Shown: positions 42,637 to 51,700, numbered from the stretch's first letter. The stretch: DNA of 64,000 bases from Mannheimia varigena (GCF_013377235.1 NZ_CP016226.1:1178001-1242000), one strand, 5' to 3'. Numbers and translations are program-made. Notes: generated by a model from the letters alone, not told the origin.

Positions 42637-43974
42637 ATGAGTGCTACCCCGAATATTGGTTTTATCAGCTTAGGCTGCCCAAAAAATTTAGTTGATTCCG
42701 AACGTATTTTAACTGAACTACGAGCAGATGGTTATAATATTATCCCAAGTTATGAAGACGCTGACTTAGTGATTGTAAACACCTGCGGTTTTATTGATTC
42801 CGCAGTGCAAGAATCATTAGAAAGCATTGGCGAGGCGTTGGAAGCAAACGGTAAAGTGATCGTTACAGGCTGTTTAGGAGCAAAAGAAAACCAAATTCGT
42901 GAAGTTCACCCGAAAGTATTGGAAATTACAGGTCCGCATAGTTATGAAGCGGTGATGAACCACGTTCACAAATATGTGCCGAAACCTGAGTTCAATCCTT
43001 ACACTAGCCTTGTACCAAAACAAGGCGTAAAACTCACACCAAAGCATTACGCTTACTTAAAAATTTCAGAAGGCTGTGATCATCGTTGTACATTCTGCAT
43101 TATTCCATCAATGCGTGGAGATTTGGCAAGCCGCCCGATTGTGCAAGTGCTAGACGAAGCAAAACGCTTGGTAGATGCAGGTGTAAAAGAGTTATTAATT
43201 GTCTCTCAAGACACCTCTGCTTACTCATTAGATCGCAAAAAAGAAGAAACTACTAAAACCGTTTTCTGGAACGGTATGCCAATTAAAAGTAACCTAATCA
43301 CACTTTGTGAACAATTAGGCTCAATGGGCGTTTGGGTGCGTTTGCATTATGTGTATCCGTATCCGCACGTGGACGATTTAATTCCACTGATGGCAGCAGG
43401 CAAAATTCTGCCGTATTTGGATATTCCGCTCCAGCACGCCAGCCCGAAAATCTTAAAAGCGATGAAACGCCCGGGCTCCATTGAAAGAACCCTTGAGCGC
43501 ATTAAAAAATGGCGTGAAATCTGCCCGGAATTGACCCTACGCTCGACCTTTATTGTCGGCTTCCCGGGCGAAACCGAGGAAGATTTCCAGCTGCTGCTCG
43601 ACTTCTTACAAGAAGCCCAGCTCGACCGTGTCGGCTGCTTTAAATTCAGCCCGGTGGAAGGTGCAGTTGCAACCGATATGCCGGATCAAGTGCCGGAAGA
43701 GGTAAAAGAAGAACGCTTCCACCGCTTTATGCAGTTACAGCAACAAATTTCAGCCGAGCGTTTACAGGCTAAAATCGGTAAAACCTTACCTGTAATCATT
43801 GATGAAATTGACGAAGAAGGTATTATTGGGCGTTCAATGGCTGATGCACCTGAGATTGATGGTGTGGTTTATGTGGATAACCTTGAAAATAAAGACGTTT
43901 CTGTAGGACAAATTATTTCAGTAACCATTACACATGCAGATGAGTACGATCTGTGGGGTAGCTTAACAAATTAA
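42637..43974 (+). CDS. rimO: Ribosomal protein S12 methylthiotransferase
   Basis: Radical SAM enzyme that methylthiolates the conserved aspartate of ribosomal protein S12. The 445-residue protein has an N-terminal UPF0004 domain with cluster cysteines (FISLGCPKNLVDSE, VNTCGFID, VTGCLGAKE), the radical SAM motif CDHRCTFCIIP near 146-156 and a C-terminal TRAM domain. It is followed by the N-glycosyltransferase gene after 9 bases, so the two are co-transcribed, as with rimO and ngt in A. pleuropneumoniae. Confidence 0.96.
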   Translation: MSATPNIGFISLGCPKNLVDSERILTELRADGYNIIPSYEDADLVIVNTCGFIDSAVQESLESIGEALEANGKVIVTGCLGAKENQIREVHPKVLEITGPHSYEAVMNHVHKYVPKPEFNPYTSLVPKQGVKLTPKHYAYLKISEGCDHRCTFCIIPSMRGDLASRPIVQVLDEAKRLVDAGVKELLIVSQDTSAYSLDRKKEETTKTVFWNGMPIKSNLITLCEQLGSMGVWVRLHYVYPYPHVDDLIPLMAAGKILPYLDIPLQHASPKILKAMKRPGSIERTLERIKKWREICPELTLRSTFIVGFPGETEEDFQLLLDFLQEAQLDRVGCFKFSPVEGAVATDMPDQVPEEVKEERFHRFMQLQQQISAERLQAKIGKTLPVIIDEIDEEGIIGRSMADAPEIDGVVYVDNLENKDVSVGQIISVTITHADEYDLWGSLTN

Positions 43975-43983
43975 GGACAACTT

Positions 43984-45849
43984 ATGTCACAAGAGAAAAT
44001 GCCTAGCGTTATTCGTTTTGAACAAGCAATAGCTACCAAAGATTATGATGTAGCTTGTATCGAACTATTATCTATTCTTTCTAAGCTAGATAGTAATTTT
44101 GGTGGGTTATTTAATATTGAATTTGATACGCCAAAGCAGCTTGAGAATTTAGAAAAGGATAAAACTATCTATTTCTGTACTCGAATGGCAGTAGCCATTA
44201 CCCGCCTATTTGAGGATCCTAATTTAGCTATCTCAGAGCAGGGCGCTATGCGTTTTCTCACGTTACAACGCTGGATTGCATTGATTTTTGCAAGCTCCCC
44301 ATATGTAAATGCAGATCATATTTTGCGTACTTATAATAAGAATAAGGAATCTACCGACTACAATATGGTGGAATTGGATGCTACACTACAGGCATTCATT
44401 AAATTCTGCATTTTATATTTTCCAGAATCTAATATTGTATTAAATCTAGATACTGCATGGGAAGCTTCTTCCGATCTTACTGCATCCTTGTGTTTCGCAC
44501 TACAGTCGCCAAGATTTATTGGCACTTCATCTGCTTTTTCAAAACGTTCTGCTATTTTGCAATGGTTTCCAGAAAAACTAGCGCAAATAGAGAACTTACA
44601 TAAATTACCAAATGCAATTTCACACGATGTTTATATGCATTGTAGTTATGATATAGAGGCAAATAAGCATGATGTAAAACGTTCACTTAATGAAGTTATT
44701 CGTCACCATTTGCTTTCGGTTGGTTGGGAAGATAGAAAAATTGAGCAGCTAGGCAGAAAAAATAATAAACCAGTGATGATAGTGTTACTAGAACATTTTC
44801 ACTCATCACATTCTATTTACCGAACACATTCAACTTCAATGATTGCTGCGCGTAAACAATTCCACCTGATTGGATTAGGTAGTGATGCTGTTGATGAAGC
44901 TGGTCAGCAGGTATTTGACGAGTTTCATGTTTTACCACATGATGGCTCTTTATTTGAACGTCTTAGCTTCGTAAAAGATATATGCGAACAAAACAATCCT
45001 GCTGTATTCTATATGCCAAGTATCGGCATGGATTTAACCACTATTTTTGCGAGTAATACTCGCTTAGCGCCAATTCAAGCTGTAGCATTAGGACATCCTG
45101 CAACAACACATTCTGATTTCATTGAATATGTTATTGTAGAAGATGATTATGTTGGTTCAGAGGAATGTTTTAGCGAAACATTACTTCGATTACCTAAAGA
45201 TGCCTTACCGTATGTGCCATCAGCATTAGCTCCAACTAGTGTAGAGTATCGTTTGCGTGAAAACCCAGAAGTGGTCCAGATTGGTATTGCATCTACTACA
45301 ATGAAACTAAACCCATACTTTTTAGAAGCCTTAAAAGTTATTCGTGATAGAGCAAAAGTAAAAGTGCATTTCCACTTTGCATTAGGGCAATCAAGTGGTA
45401 TTACACACCCTTATGTAGAGCGATTTATTAAAAGCTATTTGGGAAATGATGCAACTGCACATCCTCATTCACCATATGATGAATATCTACAAATTCTGCA
45501 CAACTGCGATATGATGCTTAACCCATTCCCATTTGGTAATACAAACGGCATTATTGATATGGTGACTCTTGGATTAGTGGGTATTTGTAAGACTGGTCCT
45601 GAGGTTCACGAACATATTGATGAGGGGTTATTTAAACGTCTTGGATTGCCCGAGTGGCTTATTACTCAAACCGCGGATGAATATGTTGCTCAAGCAATTC
45701 GTTTAGCGGAAAATCACAAAGAACGTTTAGCTCTCCGACGTGATATTATTGAGAATAATAAACTGCAAACTTTATTCTCTGGCGATCCGAGCCCAATGGG
45801 GAAAATATTCCTAGCCAAAGTAAATGAATGGCTAGAAACACAACATTAA
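43984..45849 (+). CDS. ngt: Cytoplasmic N-glycosyltransferase, HMW1C family
   Basis: GT41-family enzyme that transfers glucose (or other hexoses) from UDP-sugar to Asn in Asn-X-Ser/Thr of exported adhesins, in the cytoplasm. The 621 residues align almost throughout with the A. pleuropneumoniae enzyme as I remember it (620 residues): an all-alpha N-terminal domain, then two Rossmann-like halves. UDP-binding residues appear at the same numbers: K441 (STTMKLNP), H495 (AHPHSPY), N521 and D525 (GNTNGIIDMV). Downstream there is a terminator and no second glucosyltransferase gene, which in A. pleuropneumoniae extends the glucose. Substrates are unknown here. Confidence 0.95.
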   Translation: MSQEKMPSVIRFEQAIATKDYDVACIELLSILSKLDSNFGGLFNIEFDTPKQLENLEKDKTIYFCTRMAVAITRLFEDPNLAISEQGAMRFLTLQRWIALIFASSPYVNADHILRTYNKNKESTDYNMVELDATLQAFIKFCILYFPESNIVLNLDTAWEASSDLTASLCFALQSPRFIGTSSAFSKRSAILQWFPEKLAQIENLHKLPNAISHDVYMHCSYDIEANKHDVKRSLNEVIRHHLLSVGWEDRKIEQLGRKNNKPVMIVLLEHFHSSHSIYRTHSTSMIAARKQFHLIGLGSDAVDEAGQQVFDEFHVLPHDGSLFERLSFVKDICEQNNPAVFYMPSIGMDLTTIFASNTRLAPIQAVALGHPATTHSDFIEYVIVEDDYVGSEECFSETLLRLPKDALPYVPSALAPTSVEYRLRENPEVVQIGIASTTMKLNPYFLEALKVIRDRAKVKVHFHFALGQSSGITHPYVERFIKSYLGNDATAHPHSPYDEYLQILHNCDMMLNPFPFGNTNGIIDMVTLGLVGICKTGPEVHEHIDEGLFKRLGLPEWLITQTADEYVAQAIRLAENHKERLALRRDIIENNKLQTLFSGDPSPMGKIFLAKVNEWLETQH

Positions 45850-45862
45850 ATTTCCGATAAAG

Positions 45863-45899
45863 TTAAAGCCTAAGTAATCATTAATTACTTAGGCTTTTT
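45863..45899 (+). terminator. Terminator after the N-glycosyltransferase gene
   Basis: AAAGCCTAAGTAAT, a 5-base loop and ATTACTTAGGCTTT followed by TTG. The T-run is on the plus side; it may help end nupC on the other strand. Confidence 0.88.
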
Positions 45900-45920
45900 G
45901 CAAAAAATTTATCGAATCTA

Positions 45921-45929
45921 ACCGCTTGT
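45921..45929 (-). repeat. USS core at the 3' side of nupC
   Basis: Exact ACCGCTTGT two bases before the nupC stop on the plus coordinate, with the extended A/T-rich consensus (TTTGCAAAAAATTT). Confidence 0.8.
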
Positions 45930-45930
45930 A

Positions 45931-47187
45931 TTAACCCAAAGCAGCACCACTTAAGCCGATAAAGAAGCCTGCAATAGTTGCGCTCATTAAGTTCGCTAAT
46001 GTACCACCAATAACCGCTTTTAAGCCTAAGCGAGCGATGTCTGAACGGCGAGTTGGAGCCATACTACCAATACCACCAATTAATACTGCAATGGAGCTAA
46101 TATTAGCGAAACCACATAATGCGAAGGTAATAATTGCTTTGGTTTTATCGCTTAGTTGCACGACTGAATCAGGTTGCAAATACTTGGCAAATTCTAGGTA
46201 ACCTACAAACTCATTTACCGCTAGCTTCATACCGATCATCTGTCCTGCAATATCAGCATCTTCCCAAGGCACACCAATAATAAAGGCAAGAGGCTGGAAT
46301 AAATAGCCTAATAGAATTTGAAGCGTTAAATCTTCATGCCCAAACCAGCCACCAATTCCGCCGATAATTCCGTTAAGTAATGCAATCACCGCAATAAAGG
46401 CAATCAACATCGCCCCAACATTAATTGCTAAAGACACCCCAGAACTTGCACCGTTAGCTAAGGCTTCCACCACATTATTCGGTTTTTCAATTTCAACGTT
46501 TTCATCAATCGTATCTGAAATGCGTTCATTTTGTGGATACATTAATTTCGCAAATAGCAACCCTGCAGGTGCAGCCATAAATGACGCCGCAATTAAGTAA
46601 GTTAAAGGAACGCCCATTCCCGCATAACCAGCCATTACAGAACCTGCGATGGAAGCTGTTCCACCTACCATTACGGCAAAGAGTTCTGAATCACTCATTC
46701 GGCTGATATAAGGTTTTACCACTAATGGAGCTTCAGTTTGTCCAACGAAAATATTCGCCGCCGCCGACATAGATTCCGCCTGTGAAGTACCAAGTAATTT
46801 TTGTAATCCACCACCAATAATTTTAATCACCCATTGCATTACGCCAATGTAGTAGAGTAATGAAATCAGTGCAGAGAAGAAGATAATAATTGGTAATACT
46901 TTAATGGCGAACACAAAGCCAATGCTACTATTACTTGGATCAGCTAAGTTACCAAATAGAAAGGAAATACCTTCGTTTCCATAACTAATCACTTTACTCA
47001 CACCATTTGCGGTGGCAAGTAACGCATCCCGCCCTGCTGGCACATAAAGAATGAGTGCGGCAAAAGCAATTTGAATGGCTAATGCACCAAATACGGTTCG
47101 CAAATTAATTGCACGTCGATTATTAGACAGCAAAGCCCCAATACCTAATAGGACAAAAACGCCGATAATACTAATAAATATATCCAT
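45931..47187 (-). CDS. nupC: NupC-type nucleoside/proton symporter
   Basis: Concentrative nucleoside transporter family inner-membrane protein importing nucleosides with protons or sodium. The start is the ATG at 47187, behind GGAG with 8-base spacing, giving 418 residues (400 in E. coli NupC); a frame from 47232 would overlap yjjW. Family blocks are NIFVGQTEAPLVVKPYI, the gate region GSVMAGYAGMGVPLTYLIAAS, and FALCGFANISSIAVLIGGIG near the C-terminus. It lies 11 bases after yjjW on the same strand, so it is likely the last gene of a yjjI-yjjW-nupC operon. Confidence 0.92.
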   Translation of the reverse strand: MDIFISIIGVFVLLGIGALLSNNRRAINLRTVFGALAIQIAFAALILYVPAGRDALLATANGVSKVISYGNEGISFLFGNLADPSNSSIGFVFAIKVLPIIIFFSALISLLYYIGVMQWVIKIIGGGLQKLLGTSQAESMSAAANIFVGQTEAPLVVKPYISRMSDSELFAVMVGGTASIAGSVMAGYAGMGVPLTYLIAASFMAAPAGLLFAKLMYPQNERISDTIDENVEIEKPNNVVEALANGASSGVSLAINVGAMLIAFIAVIALLNGIIGGIGGWFGHEDLTLQILLGYLFQPLAFIIGVPWEDADIAGQMIGMKLAVNEFVGYLEFAKYLQPDSVVQLSDKTKAIITFALCGFANISSIAVLIGGIGSMAPTRRSDIARLGLKAVIGGTLANLMSATIAGFFIGLSGAALG

Positions 47188-47198
47188 AGAGAACTCCG

Positions 47199-47987
47199 TT
47201 AGTAGATAGTAATAATTTTGTTTATTCCACACTGTTTAGCAAATGCCGCCAGTTTATCTGCTTGCTCAATGCTTGGTACAAAGCGGGCTAAACCTTCTTC
47301 GTCCCTCGCTCCTTTAGTATGCATTCGAATAATTTTGAGTAATACGTCTGGATAAGGGCTGAGTAATTGAGCTACTTTTTCGAGTAAATGATAGGCATCA
47401 TAAAACTCGTTAAGGTAAACTAAACGCACTTCTTCTACCTTATCAAGCGGTAATAATTTAGCTAAATTTTGCAAATTGCGAGCCAAGTTTTCAAGCTTAA
47501 TATGATTAATGCTTGGAATTACTTGTTCTGGCGCTTTGCCCGCCCGATTTTTTCGATCAAAACAGAGCGTTTGTAAACCTGCTCCATCGCCTTTGAGATC
47601 AAACAGAAATTTATCAGTAACCTCAATTAACGGCTTAGTTGCCTCAAAATCAAAAAAGCCACTGCTATCTAAATAACAGGTTAAGCCTTTTTGGCGAAAT
47701 GCTTCAAACAGCGGAACTAATTTTTTGTGATGAATCGTTGGTTCGCCCCCCGAGATTGTAACACCTCGAATAAAAGGCACAGCATCCATCGCCTGATCAT
47801 ATAAGTATTGTAAGCTGACCTGTTTTGCTTCTTCCGTATAACGAGGAATCGTTTCCGGATTATGGCAATACAGGCAATTTAGCTTACAGCCTTGTAGAAA
47901 AATACTTGTGCGGTTGCCCAGCCCTTCCACATTAGAAAAGGGAATAATGCGGTGCAACGGTACAAAAATATCAGAAAGCGCAACCAT
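47199..47987 (-). CDS. yjjW: Glycyl-radical enzyme activase, YjjW type
   Basis: Radical SAM activase that would install the glycyl radical on the neighbouring YjjI protein. The 262-residue protein has the family start NRTSIFLQGCKLNCLYCHNPE with the CxxxCxxC cluster (about 34, 38, 41), followed by TISGGEPTIH and LDSSGFFD. It starts one base after the yjjI stop. Apart from the three cluster cysteines only scattered cysteines remain, and none forms an extra ferredoxin-like CxxC set between the cluster and GGEP. That may mark a variant of the family. Confidence 0.9.
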   Translation of the reverse strand: MVALSDIFVPLHRIIPFSNVEGLGNRTSIFLQGCKLNCLYCHNPETIPRYTEEAKQVSLQYLYDQAMDAVPFIRGVTISGGEPTIHHKKLVPLFEAFRQKGLTCYLDSSGFFDFEATKPLIEVTDKFLFDLKGDGAGLQTLCFDRKNRAGKAPEQVIPSINHIKLENLARNLQNLAKLLPLDKVEEVRLVYLNEFYDAYHLLEKVAQLLSPYPDVLLKIIRMHTKGARDEEGLARFVPSIEQADKLAAFAKQCGINKIITIY

Positions 47988-47988
47988 T

Positions 47989-49533
47989 TTATTGTGCCGC
48001 AGTTACATTTTCTTCATCACGCAACTGACGGTCGAATACTTTGGCACAATCATCCGTACCCGCACCATACCAAGTAGTATCACGCAATACAGCTTCGCCT
48101 TTACGATAGCGTTCCACTTCGCTTTTCTTCACTAGATAGCCCGTTACTCGAATTAAATCGGTATTTTTCAAGTAAGTGGTAATGTAGCGATAGCCTTGTT
48201 CAAATGAGCCATCAATAATATCCACAACGGCATCTAAATGGTCGGTGTAGGTTTGGTCAAACGCAAACAGATCGCCCGTACCAGATGGGAAATATTTATG
48301 GAAAGGGGCAGATTGTTTTAAATGAGCCAATAGTGTTGGTTCTTGCCCGACACGAATACGGTGGGCTGGCGTATTGAGTTTATCTTCTTCGTGGTTACTT
48401 GCCCCAACTTGAGCGTGTAGTAAATAGTGATCGTTAGTACGCTCTGCATATACACCTTGATGATCATTATTCACTTCTTGGAGTTTATCCATAATTAAAG
48501 TCGCAATTTCATCACCACGTTTGCTTTGCCCAAAGGTTTCTTTTAATCCTTCTTGCTCTAATAAATGATTGACTGCATCTGCAAGCCCTACAATCGCAAA
48601 CATTCCAGTAAAGTTCGTACGTTTAATAAAACCTTCGTGAACCAAGAAACTGCTCTCAAAGAAGTTACTTTCTTCTACCAAGAATTTATGGCGTTTGTCC
48701 ATTGTGGAAAGGGCGAGATTTGCCACTTTTGGCAATAACTCGTTCACCATTTCATCAACGCTGGAGCAAGCTCGTCCGATTGTACCTAAACGCAAGCGGG
48801 TTAAGGTGTAAGCACCTCCGCACTCCGGCAAGGCGTTGTAGCAGCTCGCAATGCCGTATTCATCGCCTAAATCTTGGCGGTAGTAGGCATCGTTGGCAAA
48901 AGAAGGTTTGGAAACCAGCAAACACGCTTTCGCGGCTAATTCGGCAAATTCACGCGAAGTTTTGTTTTTATCATAACGAATGGTCATATTTGGCGTGGTG
49001 TTTTCTAACTCAATTACCGCTTTTAAAATCAAACGACCAGCCTTGGTGTCGTAAGGACCAATATTGGCATGGCAGAACGAATCTGCAATAGTTTTATCAA
49101 TGTGGTTCAAGAAACGTTTGATCTTAATGTAATCTTGCTCTTCATCCGTAATGAATGGGTCAAGCAAGGCATCTAAACGCCCGATATACACAGGGTAAGT
49201 GGTGATAGACGGAACATGGGAGTAAATAATCAGCAAGCCGTCTAACGCTTCATCTAAATTGGTTGGCGGCGGTAAGTCTAAGAATTTGCAGCCTTTTTCG
49301 ATATAAACATTGTAATCCGGCAAAATATAGCGTGGTCGGTAAATCGCATAACCCTCGCATAAATCGCAAATCATCTGATTATTAATGTAAGACCACTCTT
49401 CTTCGGTATAGCCCAACAGTTCAACCGGGCTGAATAACCGCTCGGCAATGTTGCCCAAGCTCATTAATTTTTGGTGGTAGGTTAAATTTTTTGCTTTTAC
49501 CACATCAAGGATATCTTGTAATGAAGCCTGCAT
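47989..49533 (-). CDS. yjjI: Glycyl-radical enzyme of unknown substrate, YjjI type
   Basis: Member of the YjjI (DUF3029) glycyl-radical family; reaction unknown. The start is the second ATG (49533) behind AGGAGA with proper spacing, giving 514 residues (E. coli YjjI about 516); an ATG at 49548 lacks a ribosome site. The radical loop RVTGYL near residues 462-467 supplies the glycine (G465), and the middle holds a CGGAYTLTRL cysteine segment. The motif resembles the anaerobic ribonucleotide reductase loop. It precedes yjjW and nupC and sits behind a perfect CRP site. It would function without oxygen. Confidence 0.9.
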   Translation of the reverse strand: MQASLQDILDVVKAKNLTYHQKLMSLGNIAERLFSPVELLGYTEEEWSYINNQMICDLCEGYAIYRPRYILPDYNVYIEKGCKFLDLPPPTNLDEALDGLLIIYSHVPSITTYPVYIGRLDALLDPFITDEEQDYIKIKRFLNHIDKTIADSFCHANIGPYDTKAGRLILKAVIELENTTPNMTIRYDKNKTSREFAELAAKACLLVSKPSFANDAYYRQDLGDEYGIASCYNALPECGGAYTLTRLRLGTIGRACSSVDEMVNELLPKVANLALSTMDKRHKFLVEESNFFESSFLVHEGFIKRTNFTGMFAIVGLADAVNHLLEQEGLKETFGQSKRGDEIATLIMDKLQEVNNDHQGVYAERTNDHYLLHAQVGASNHEEDKLNTPAHRIRVGQEPTLLAHLKQSAPFHKYFPSGTGDLFAFDQTYTDHLDAVVDIIDGSFEQGYRYITTYLKNTDLIRVTGYLVKKSEVERYRKGEAVLRDTTWYGAGTDDCAKVFDRQLRDEENVTAAQ

Positions 49534-49567
49534 AGCGTTCTCCTGCATTTAAAATTATTGGAGGGAA

Positions 49568-49573
49568 ATTTTA
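49568..49573 (-). promoter_or_regulatory. -10 box of the yjjI operon
   Basis: TAAAAT on the minus strand, placed so that the expected start point (near 49561) lies about 41.5 bases from the CRP-site centre: class II geometry. No good -35 box, as expected for an activator-dependent promoter. Confidence 0.65.
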
Positions 49574-49594
49574 ACTAAACTTAGAGAAAATTAC

Positions 49595-49610
49595 TGTGAT
49601 TTAGATCACA
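49595..49610. promoter_or_regulatory. CRP-cAMP site upstream of yjjI
   Basis: TGTGATTTAGATCACA, a perfect TGTGA-N6-TCACA palindrome between yjjI (minus) and the esterase gene (plus). An FNR site would need TTGAT/ATCAA half-sites, which are not matched fully. Confidence 0.85.
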
Positions 49611-49681
49611 GTTTGTCTTAATATACCCGAAAAGAATAAGGCAAACGATTGCTTAAATTTGCAAAAAATTCTCTTTTTATG

Positions 49682-49690
49682 ACCGCTTGT
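49682..49690 (-). repeat. USS core upstream of the esterase gene
   Basis: Exact ACCGCTTGT on the plus strand with the extended consensus TTTGCAAAAAATT before it, in the yjjI-esterase intergenic region. Confidence 0.85.
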
Positions 49691-49759
49691 ATCTTGCCAT
49701 AAAATTAAGGTGTAAAATAAGGTTACAATTACATTTTATATCGAAAAGGAATAAATAAA

Positions 49760-50593
49760 ATGGCACATAAACATTTCAATCAGCACTATCTAGAAATGCA
49801 AGAACATTTTTTATATGTGCCATATTTACACCACCACCGCCGCATTCGGGTACTATTGCCGAAAGATTACCGCCAAGAAAGTTGGGAGCGCTATCCTGTG
49901 CTCTATATGCACGATGGGCAGAATGTGTTTTACAGTAAAGAGTCTTACTCCGGTCATTCGTGGAAAATTATTCCAACCATTAAATCGCACCAAGAATTTC
50001 CGAAAATGATCATTGTCGGCATTGATAACGCCGGTAAAGATCGTTTAAACGAATACGGTCCGTGGAAAACCACCACTGGATCAACCCCTGAGACTAGAAA
50101 TGCCGGTGGTTTGGGAGCGGAATATGCCACTTGGGTAGTAGAAACAGTGAAACCTTTTATCGACATTCACTACCGCACCAAGCTCGAACGTGAATACACA
50201 TTGCTTGCCGGCAGCTCAATGGGCGGCATTATCACCGCTTATATGGGTAGCCGCTACCCACATATTTTCGGGCATTTAGGCGTATTCTCTCTTGCCTCGT
50301 GGTTCAGCGAGCCTGATTTCTTACATTTTGTTCATCACTATCCAATCAGCCCAAACACCAAAGTGTTTATTCAGGTCGGCACGAACGAGGGCGATGAAAT
50401 CGACTCGCACTTTATCTCAAATATGAATCAAACTTACATCGACTGCTCGCTCAATTACTATCAGTCGCTAATTCGTACCGGCGTACCGTTGAACAACATT
50501 CGCCTTCGTATTATGGCAAATGAAATCCACCACGAAATGCACTGGGCAGATCATTTTATTGAATTTTTACATTTTTCATTAATGAATAGATAA
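49760..50593 (+). CDS. Alpha/beta-hydrolase, esterase D-like
   Basis: Putative esterase of the PF00756 type, substrate unknown. In 277 residues are YPVLYMHDGQNVF (oxyanion region, about 50-62), the nucleophile elbow GSSMGG near 152-157 (Ser about 154), and a C-terminal histidine cluster NEIHHEMHWADH that should supply the catalytic His. There is no signal peptide, so it is likely cytosolic. An AAAGGAATAAATAAA site precedes the ATG. It is separately transcribed, divergent from yjjI and convergent with rplL. A role in siderophore-ester or formyl-glutathione hydrolysis cannot be told from the sequence. Confidence 0.82.
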   Translation: MAHKHFNQHYLEMQEHFLYVPYLHHHRRIRVLLPKDYRQESWERYPVLYMHDGQNVFYSKESYSGHSWKIIPTIKSHQEFPKMIIVGIDNAGKDRLNEYGPWKTTTGSTPETRNAGGLGAEYATWVVETVKPFIDIHYRTKLEREYTLLAGSSMGGIITAYMGSRYPHIFGHLGVFSLASWFSEPDFLHFVHHYPISPNTKVFIQVGTNEGDEIDSHFISNMNQTYIDCSLNYYQSLIRTGVPLNNIRLRIMANEIHHEMHWADHFIEFLHFSLMNR

Positions 50594-50609
50594 CCTTTAG
50601 TACATCATT

Positions 50610-50618
50610 ACAAGCGGT
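50610..50618 (+). repeat. USS core after the esterase gene
   Basis: Exact ACAAGCGGT 16 bases past the stop codon. Confidence 0.85.
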
Positions 50619-50649
50619 GTTATTTTTAATAAATTTTACTACTATAAAA

Positions 50650-50684
50650 AACAAAAAGCCCAATGTTTCCATCGGGCTTTTTGT
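50650..50684 (-). terminator. Terminator of rplJL (also able to end the esterase gene)
   Basis: CAAAAAGCCC / GGGCTTTTTG (50652-50661 / 50674-50683) with one A-C mismatch above it. A/T runs on both sides make it usable from either strand. Confidence 0.85.
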
Positions 50685-50717
50685 TGAACTTAAAGTTCTG
50701 GTAAGTTAAATCAAAAA

Positions 50718-51086
50718 TTATTTGATTTCTACTTTTGCACCAGCTTCTTCTAATTCTTTCTTAAGTGCTTCAGCTTCTGCTTTAGAAATGCCTTCTTTTA
50801 ATGCAGCTGGAGCAGATTCAACTAAGTCTTTAGCTTCTTTTAAGCCTAAACCTGTTGCACCACGTACTGCTTTGATTACTGCAACTTTGTTAGCACCAGC
50901 TTCTGCTAATACTACGTCAAATTCAGTTTTCTCTTCTGCTGCCGCTGCACCTGCTGCTGGAGCTGCTGCTACTGCTGCCGCTGCTGAAACACCGAATTTT
51001 TCTTCCATCGCAGTGATTAATTCAACGATTTCTGATACTGATTTAGAAGCAATCGCTTCAATGATTTGTTCGTTAGTTAATGACAT
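50718..51086 (-). CDS. rplL: Ribosomal protein L7/L12
   Basis: Stalk protein of the large subunit that recruits translation GTPases. The 122-residue protein has the N-terminal dimerisation domain, an alanine-rich hinge (about residues 36-52) and the C-terminal domain with KVAVIKAVRGATGLGLKEAK. It follows rplJ by 58 bases and is followed by a terminator; rpoB, normally next, lies about 13 kb away. Confidence 0.98.
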   Translation of the reverse strand: MSLTNEQIIEAIASKSVSEIVELITAMEEKFGVSAAAAVAAAPAAGAAAAEEKTEFDVVLAEAGANKVAVIKAVRGATGLGLKEAKDLVESAPAALKEGISKAEAEALKKELEEAGAKVEIK

Positions 51087-51144
51087 AACAATCGATTCCT
51101 AAAGTAAAATAAGTTGTTAAACGAATAAAGAAGAGTGCTTAAAA

Positions 51145-51636
51145 TTAAGCTGCTGCTTCCATTTGATCGCGTAATGCTGCAAGAGTGCGAACAAGTTTGC
51201 CTGCCGCAGCTTCTTTCATTGTGCCCATTAAACGTGCAATTGCTTCTTCGTAAGTTGGTAAGGTTGCTAAGAATGCAACATCTTGTGTTTTACCTTCAAA
51301 GGCTGCACCTTTAACTTCAAACTCTTTATTTGTTTTCGCAAATTCAGTGAATAAACGTGCTGCTGCACCTGGGTGTTCATTCGAGAATGCGATAAGAGTT
51401 GGACCTGTAAACGTATCTTTTAAGCATTCGAAATCTGTGCCTTCCACTGCACGGCGTAATAAAGTATTACGCACTACTTGCATTGTAACGCCAGCTTCAC
51501 GAGCTGCTTTACGTAACTCAGTCATTTTTTCAACTGTAACGCCACGAGAATCCGCAACAACAGCTGAAAGTGCACCTTTGGCAGCTTCGTTTACTTCAGC
51601 AACAATCGCTTGTTTGTCTTGAAGATTTAATGCCAT
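51145..51636 (-). CDS. rplJ: Ribosomal protein L10
   Basis: Base of the L7/L12 stalk and, bound to L12, an autoregulator of its own messenger. The start is the ATG at 51636 (MALNLQDKQA) behind AGGAG, giving 163 residues; a frame extended to 51657 is less likely. NLQDKQAIVAEVNEAAKGAL, MQVVRNTLLRRA and the C-terminal helix binding L12 are visible. Behind its own promoter and an L10-type leader. Confidence 0.98.
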   Translation of the reverse strand: MALNLQDKQAIVAEVNEAAKGALSAVVADSRGVTVEKMTELRKAAREAGVTMQVVRNTLLRRAVEGTDFECLKDTFTGPTLIAFSNEHPGAAARLFTEFAKTNKEFEVKGAAFEGKTQDVAFLATLPTYEEAIARLMGTMKEAAAGKLVRTLAALRDQMEAAA

Positions 51637-51700
51637 TGGTTTTAGCTCCTGATACACTCTGCCTTTTCAAGCAGAATTTACAAAAAATCCCAAAAATATT

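Noticed and set aside
49595..49610. FNR box upstream of yjjI
   Set aside because: The palindrome has the GAT-N4-ATC core but ends in TG/CA, matching CRP and not TTGAT-N4-ATCAA.
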